A stretch of 17,188 bases of DNA, taken from positions 7,571 through 24,758 of the forward strand of contig JAGNMT010000009.1 of the NCBI GenBank assembly GCA_017991025.1, written 5' to 3'. The translations under genes were made by a program, and so were the position numbers. Below, piece by piece: positions 14,932 through 17,188 of the stretch. Under the pieces are notes generated by a model. The model saw nothing but the letters and a program-made list of their open reading frames with translations, was not told the DNA's origin and did not search any database. This DNA is from Verrucomicrobiales bacterium (lineage in GTDB: Bacteria > Verrucomicrobiota > Verrucomicrobiia > Verrucomicrobiales > DEV007). Position 1 is the stretch's first letter. Each line of letters starts with the position of its first letter.

Positions 14932-17112
14932 GTGACCGAAGAAGATTCCATCAAGATCAGAGACTACGTGATCCACCAGCCGCCGCTGGGTGAGGGCGCG
15001 TATGGACAGGTCTTTCGTGCCACCTACCGGGGTATCTCGGACCGGGCGCTCAAGATCTTCCGTCCCGGTGCCGTCGATCTCTCGACAATGGCGAGGGAAT
15101 TGGAAAAACTCTCCCAGGTCACCGAACACCAGGGCATTGTCACACTCCACGACTTTGACCTGCTCAATGAGCCTCCCTATTATGCGATGGGGCTGCATGC
15201 CTACCCAAACCTCGACGGGGTCTGGGAAACGCGGACCCTCGAGCGGCTCTGCGGTCATGTCGACAACCGGGAAGGCTGGCGCCTCATCCGCGATATTGCC
15301 GACGCCGTCTCCTACCTGCATCGCAACCAGATCATCCATTGCGACATCAAGCCGTCGAACATCCTCCTTACCGACGAAGCGCCTTGTCACATCAAGATCT
15401 GTGACTTCGGGCAAAGCCGGGGAAACAATGTCGAAGGATTTCAGCCCGTCGGCACGCCGCTCTACGCCAGCCCCGAGCAGCTCAGGAGCCCCCGCGATTC
15501 AGCCGATGGAAAGGGATTCCGCTGGGACGTCTACAGCTTCGGAGTCGTCGCCTACAAGCTCCTCACCGGCGGTCTACCCCGCCTCCAGGGACTCGCCAAT
15601 GCGGAGCGAAAGAGCTTCGATCCAGAATCGACCCTCACCGAGGCGACGCTCGAAGCCGACCAGACGGAGACCGGTAAGGCCATCAACAGTAATCAGCTTG
15701 CCACACTCATCGAGGCGGTTGAGGACATCACCTGGCCCCAGGGATTCTATATTCCGAGCGACCGGAAACTACTCATCGAACAATGCCTCAGCCTCGATCC
15801 GCGCGAGCGTCCCGCCGATATGCGGGAGGTCTGGAGCCGTATCCAGCAGCTGGACCAGCAGGCCATCGTGAAACGGGCTCGCCGCCTCAACACCATCTTC
15901 GCCATTCTTCTTGTTGTTGCCCTCTGGGCATCGGGTTTTGCCTTCATCCAGGCCCGCAAAGCGAAACGGGCCACTGATGCCGCGATGCAGGCCTCTGCCG
16001 AGTCCGAAAAGAGCGCCGGAGCCGCCGTCGACATGATGTTGCTCTTCGTGAGCGAACTGAACAAAGGGGACATCTCCGGTGCCGGTGCCGAGCGTCTCTA
16101 TTCTATTGTTTCCGAGAATTCCGAGACCTTCCTTGAGAACCGGTCCAAAGACCGTGTCACCTCGACGCGAATTTTGCGCTTCTCCGCCCAGACCGCCTCA
16201 CTCAGGGGCCGCCAGGCTTTTGAACGGGGGGACTTCGACGAGGCGCTGAAGAACTACACGAGTGCCTATGAGATCCGGTCCGAGCTCGCCGAGGATCCAA
16301 ACTCTCCCGATGACTTCGCACTCCTTGCCTCCCGGGACCTCATGGAGATTGGCAAGATTCACGAGCTACAAAGCGACTACAAAAACGCGGTCGCCGCCTA
16401 CTCGGCGGCATTGGAATGGCGGAGTCAGGTGAGCGGAGAAAACGGGCTTTTCTCTCTCCAGCAGGTAAAGGAACTCGCCGCCACCTACAAAGCGCTGAGC
16501 CGGGTTCACTCTCTGGTCAAGGATACCAAATCGGCGATCGGAACACTCAATGAAATCCTTTCCATCCTCAATCGACGGATCGAAGACGGTAAGCCATCGG
16601 ATGTCCCCGGCTACGCCATTGAGGCGGTCCGGGTCCTTCTCCTCCTCGGCGAGATCGAATACACCTCGGGTGAGATAGCCTCCGCTTCCTCCACTTATCA
16701 GGATCTCATGGTCCTCGCCAAATCACTGGCGACGGCACCACCCAGCCTCGCGGAAGAAGCTGACCTCGCCTATCTTACGGCGCTGCGATTCCTTGGCCTG
16801 ATACAGCTCGATCAGAAACAACCCGAGGCTGCCCTCATCCTTTTCCGGGAGGAGATTAACATCCGCGAAGAAGCAACCCGGCTCCGTCCCTACGATGCCG
16901 AGTCCAAATTCACCCTCACCGAAGCTTATGCCTATGCGGCGAAGTGCCTCGATCTCAAAATCGCGACCTCGCGGACCCTCGCGATTTTCTACCTTGAGCA
17001 AGCCTTAGCACTAGTCGAAAAACTGCCCGCAGAGCTGCAAAGCCGCGAAGAGATCCAGACAAAAATCGCCGGGATGAAAGCCTCACTCGCCGCGATCCAG
17101 GCAATGAAGTGA
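14932..17112 (+). CDS. Membrane Ser/Thr protein kinase (Hanks type) with TPR-like C-terminal domain
   Basis: In this 726-residue protein the kinase domain (about 10-305) has the glycine loop GEGAYGQV (20-27), the ATP lysine K41 (ALKIF), the catalytic loop HCDIKPSN (H136, D138, K140, N143), DFG at 158-160, and GTPLYASPEQ closing the activation segment. All catalytic residues are present, so it should be active; the residue before the catalytic Asp is Cys instead of Arg. One membrane helix (about 321-341) leads to about 380 residues of helical TPR-like repeats (for example GRQAFERGDFDEALKNYTSA), probably periplasmic and sensing or binding a protein. The GTG start gives a normal N-terminus just before the glycine loop; no in-frame ATG is available and no ribosome site is visible. 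It is probably co-transcribed with the FHA-cyclase 45 bp upstream, whose FHA domain could read threonines this kinase phosphorylates. Confidence 0.92.
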   Translation: MTEEDSIKIRDYVIHQPPLGEGAYGQVFRATYRGISDRALKIFRPGAVDLSTMARELEKLSQVTEHQGIVTLHDFDLLNEPPYYAMGLHAYPNLDGVWETRTLERLCGHVDNREGWRLIRDIADAVSYLHRNQIIHCDIKPSNILLTDEAPCHIKICDFGQSRGNNVEGFQPVGTPLYASPEQLRSPRDSADGKGFRWDVYSFGVVAYKLLTGGLPRLQGLANAERKSFDPESTLTEATLEADQTETGKAINSNQLATLIEAVEDITWPQGFYIPSDRKLLIEQCLSLDPRERPADMREVWSRIQQLDQQAIVKRARRLNTIFAILLVVALWASGFAFIQARKAKRATDAAMQASAESEKSAGAAVDMMLLFVSELNKGDISGAGAERLYSIVSENSETFLENRSKDRVTSTRILRFSAQTASLRGRQAFERGDFDEALKNYTSAYEIRSELAEDPNSPDDFALLASRDLMEIGKIHELQSDYKNAVAAYSAALEWRSQVSGENGLFSLQQVKELAATYKALSRVHSLVKDTKSAIGTLNEILSILNRRIEDGKPSDVPGYAIEAVRVLLLLGEIEYTSGEIASASSTYQDLMVLAKSLATAPPSLAEEADLAYLTALRFLGLIQLDQKQPEAALILFREEINIREEATRLRPYDAESKFTLTEAYAYAAKCLDLKIATSRTLAIFYLEQALALVEKLPAELQSREEIQTKIAGMKASLAAIQAMK

Positions 17113-17188
17113 GCCTGACTCCCCCAGTCTCTCCACTCTGATCGTCGTAGTCAGCTCATGCATGCCCCCAGGCGGCACGGTGACAGAG
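17113..17188 (+). other. Window end, possible start of another gene
   Basis: After the kinase stop, one frame stays open to the edge and reads LIVVVSSCMPPGGTVTE, which looks protein-like. Possible starts are the ATG at 17162 or a non-ATG codon upstream. With fewer than 20 residues no family can be named. No terminator hairpin is seen after the kinase gene. Confidence 0.2.

Noticed and set aside
14990..15871. Ser/Arg/Thr-rich plus-strand open frame of 293 codons inside the kinase gene
   Set aside because: It is an out-of-frame shadow; the overlapping frame carries every kinase motif.

Overview
The window reads like a chromosomal segment of a free-living Gram-negative bacterium of the Planctomycetes-Verrucomicrobia group, most likely Verrucomicrobia. 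This rests on the gene content (a BatA-like VWA / VWA / DUF4175-like / squalene-repeat cluster, and an FHA-cyclase next to a Ser/Thr kinase with a TPR-like tail), on the high GC content, and on the near absence of Shine-Dalgarno sequences. It cannot be placed to genus by eye. Almost everything is on the + strand; the only clear minus-strand gene is a tRNA.

Region 1 (1-11578) is an envelope operon. It opens with the last residues of a DUF58-like protein (1-98). Next come a BatA-like membrane VWA protein carrying a PA14 domain (230-3250), a second membrane VWA protein whose VWA fold is split by an insertion (3306-6482), and a very large DUF4175-like protein with a long Ala/Gln/Glu-rich coiled coil (6504-10334). 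A secreted squalene-cyclase-like repeat protein ends the cluster (10517-11578). Charge distribution around the membrane segments places the large domains of all three membrane proteins in the periplasm, so I read the cluster as an envelope-surface complex of the MoxR/DUF58/VWA (Bat-like) kind. The MoxR ATPase, if present, lies upstream of the window.

Region 2 (11579-12965) holds a divergent pair: tRNA-Lys(CTT) on the minus strand and lipB (octanoyltransferase) on the plus strand. The gaps carry palindromes and REP-like hairpins.

Region 3 (12967-17112) is a two-gene signalling unit. An FHA / GAF-like / class III nucleotide cyclase protein is followed 45 bp later by a membrane Ser/Thr kinase with a TPR-like tail. 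An FHA domain next to a kinase suggests phosphothreonine-dependent control of the cyclase. The cyclase keeps its metal and transition-state residues, but both canonical purine-selecting positions are changed (Asp and Ser), so its nucleotide substrate is open. This is the most promising candidate for undescribed biology here.

Intergenic DNA is unusually rich in small dispersed repeats: three copies of a 35-bp AGC-periodic module (two as an inverted pair), a strong hairpin overlapping the DUF58 stop codon, a GTAG-headed REP pair with a compensatory base change (REPIN-like), a further REP-like hairpin, and a decamer CGAAT repeat.
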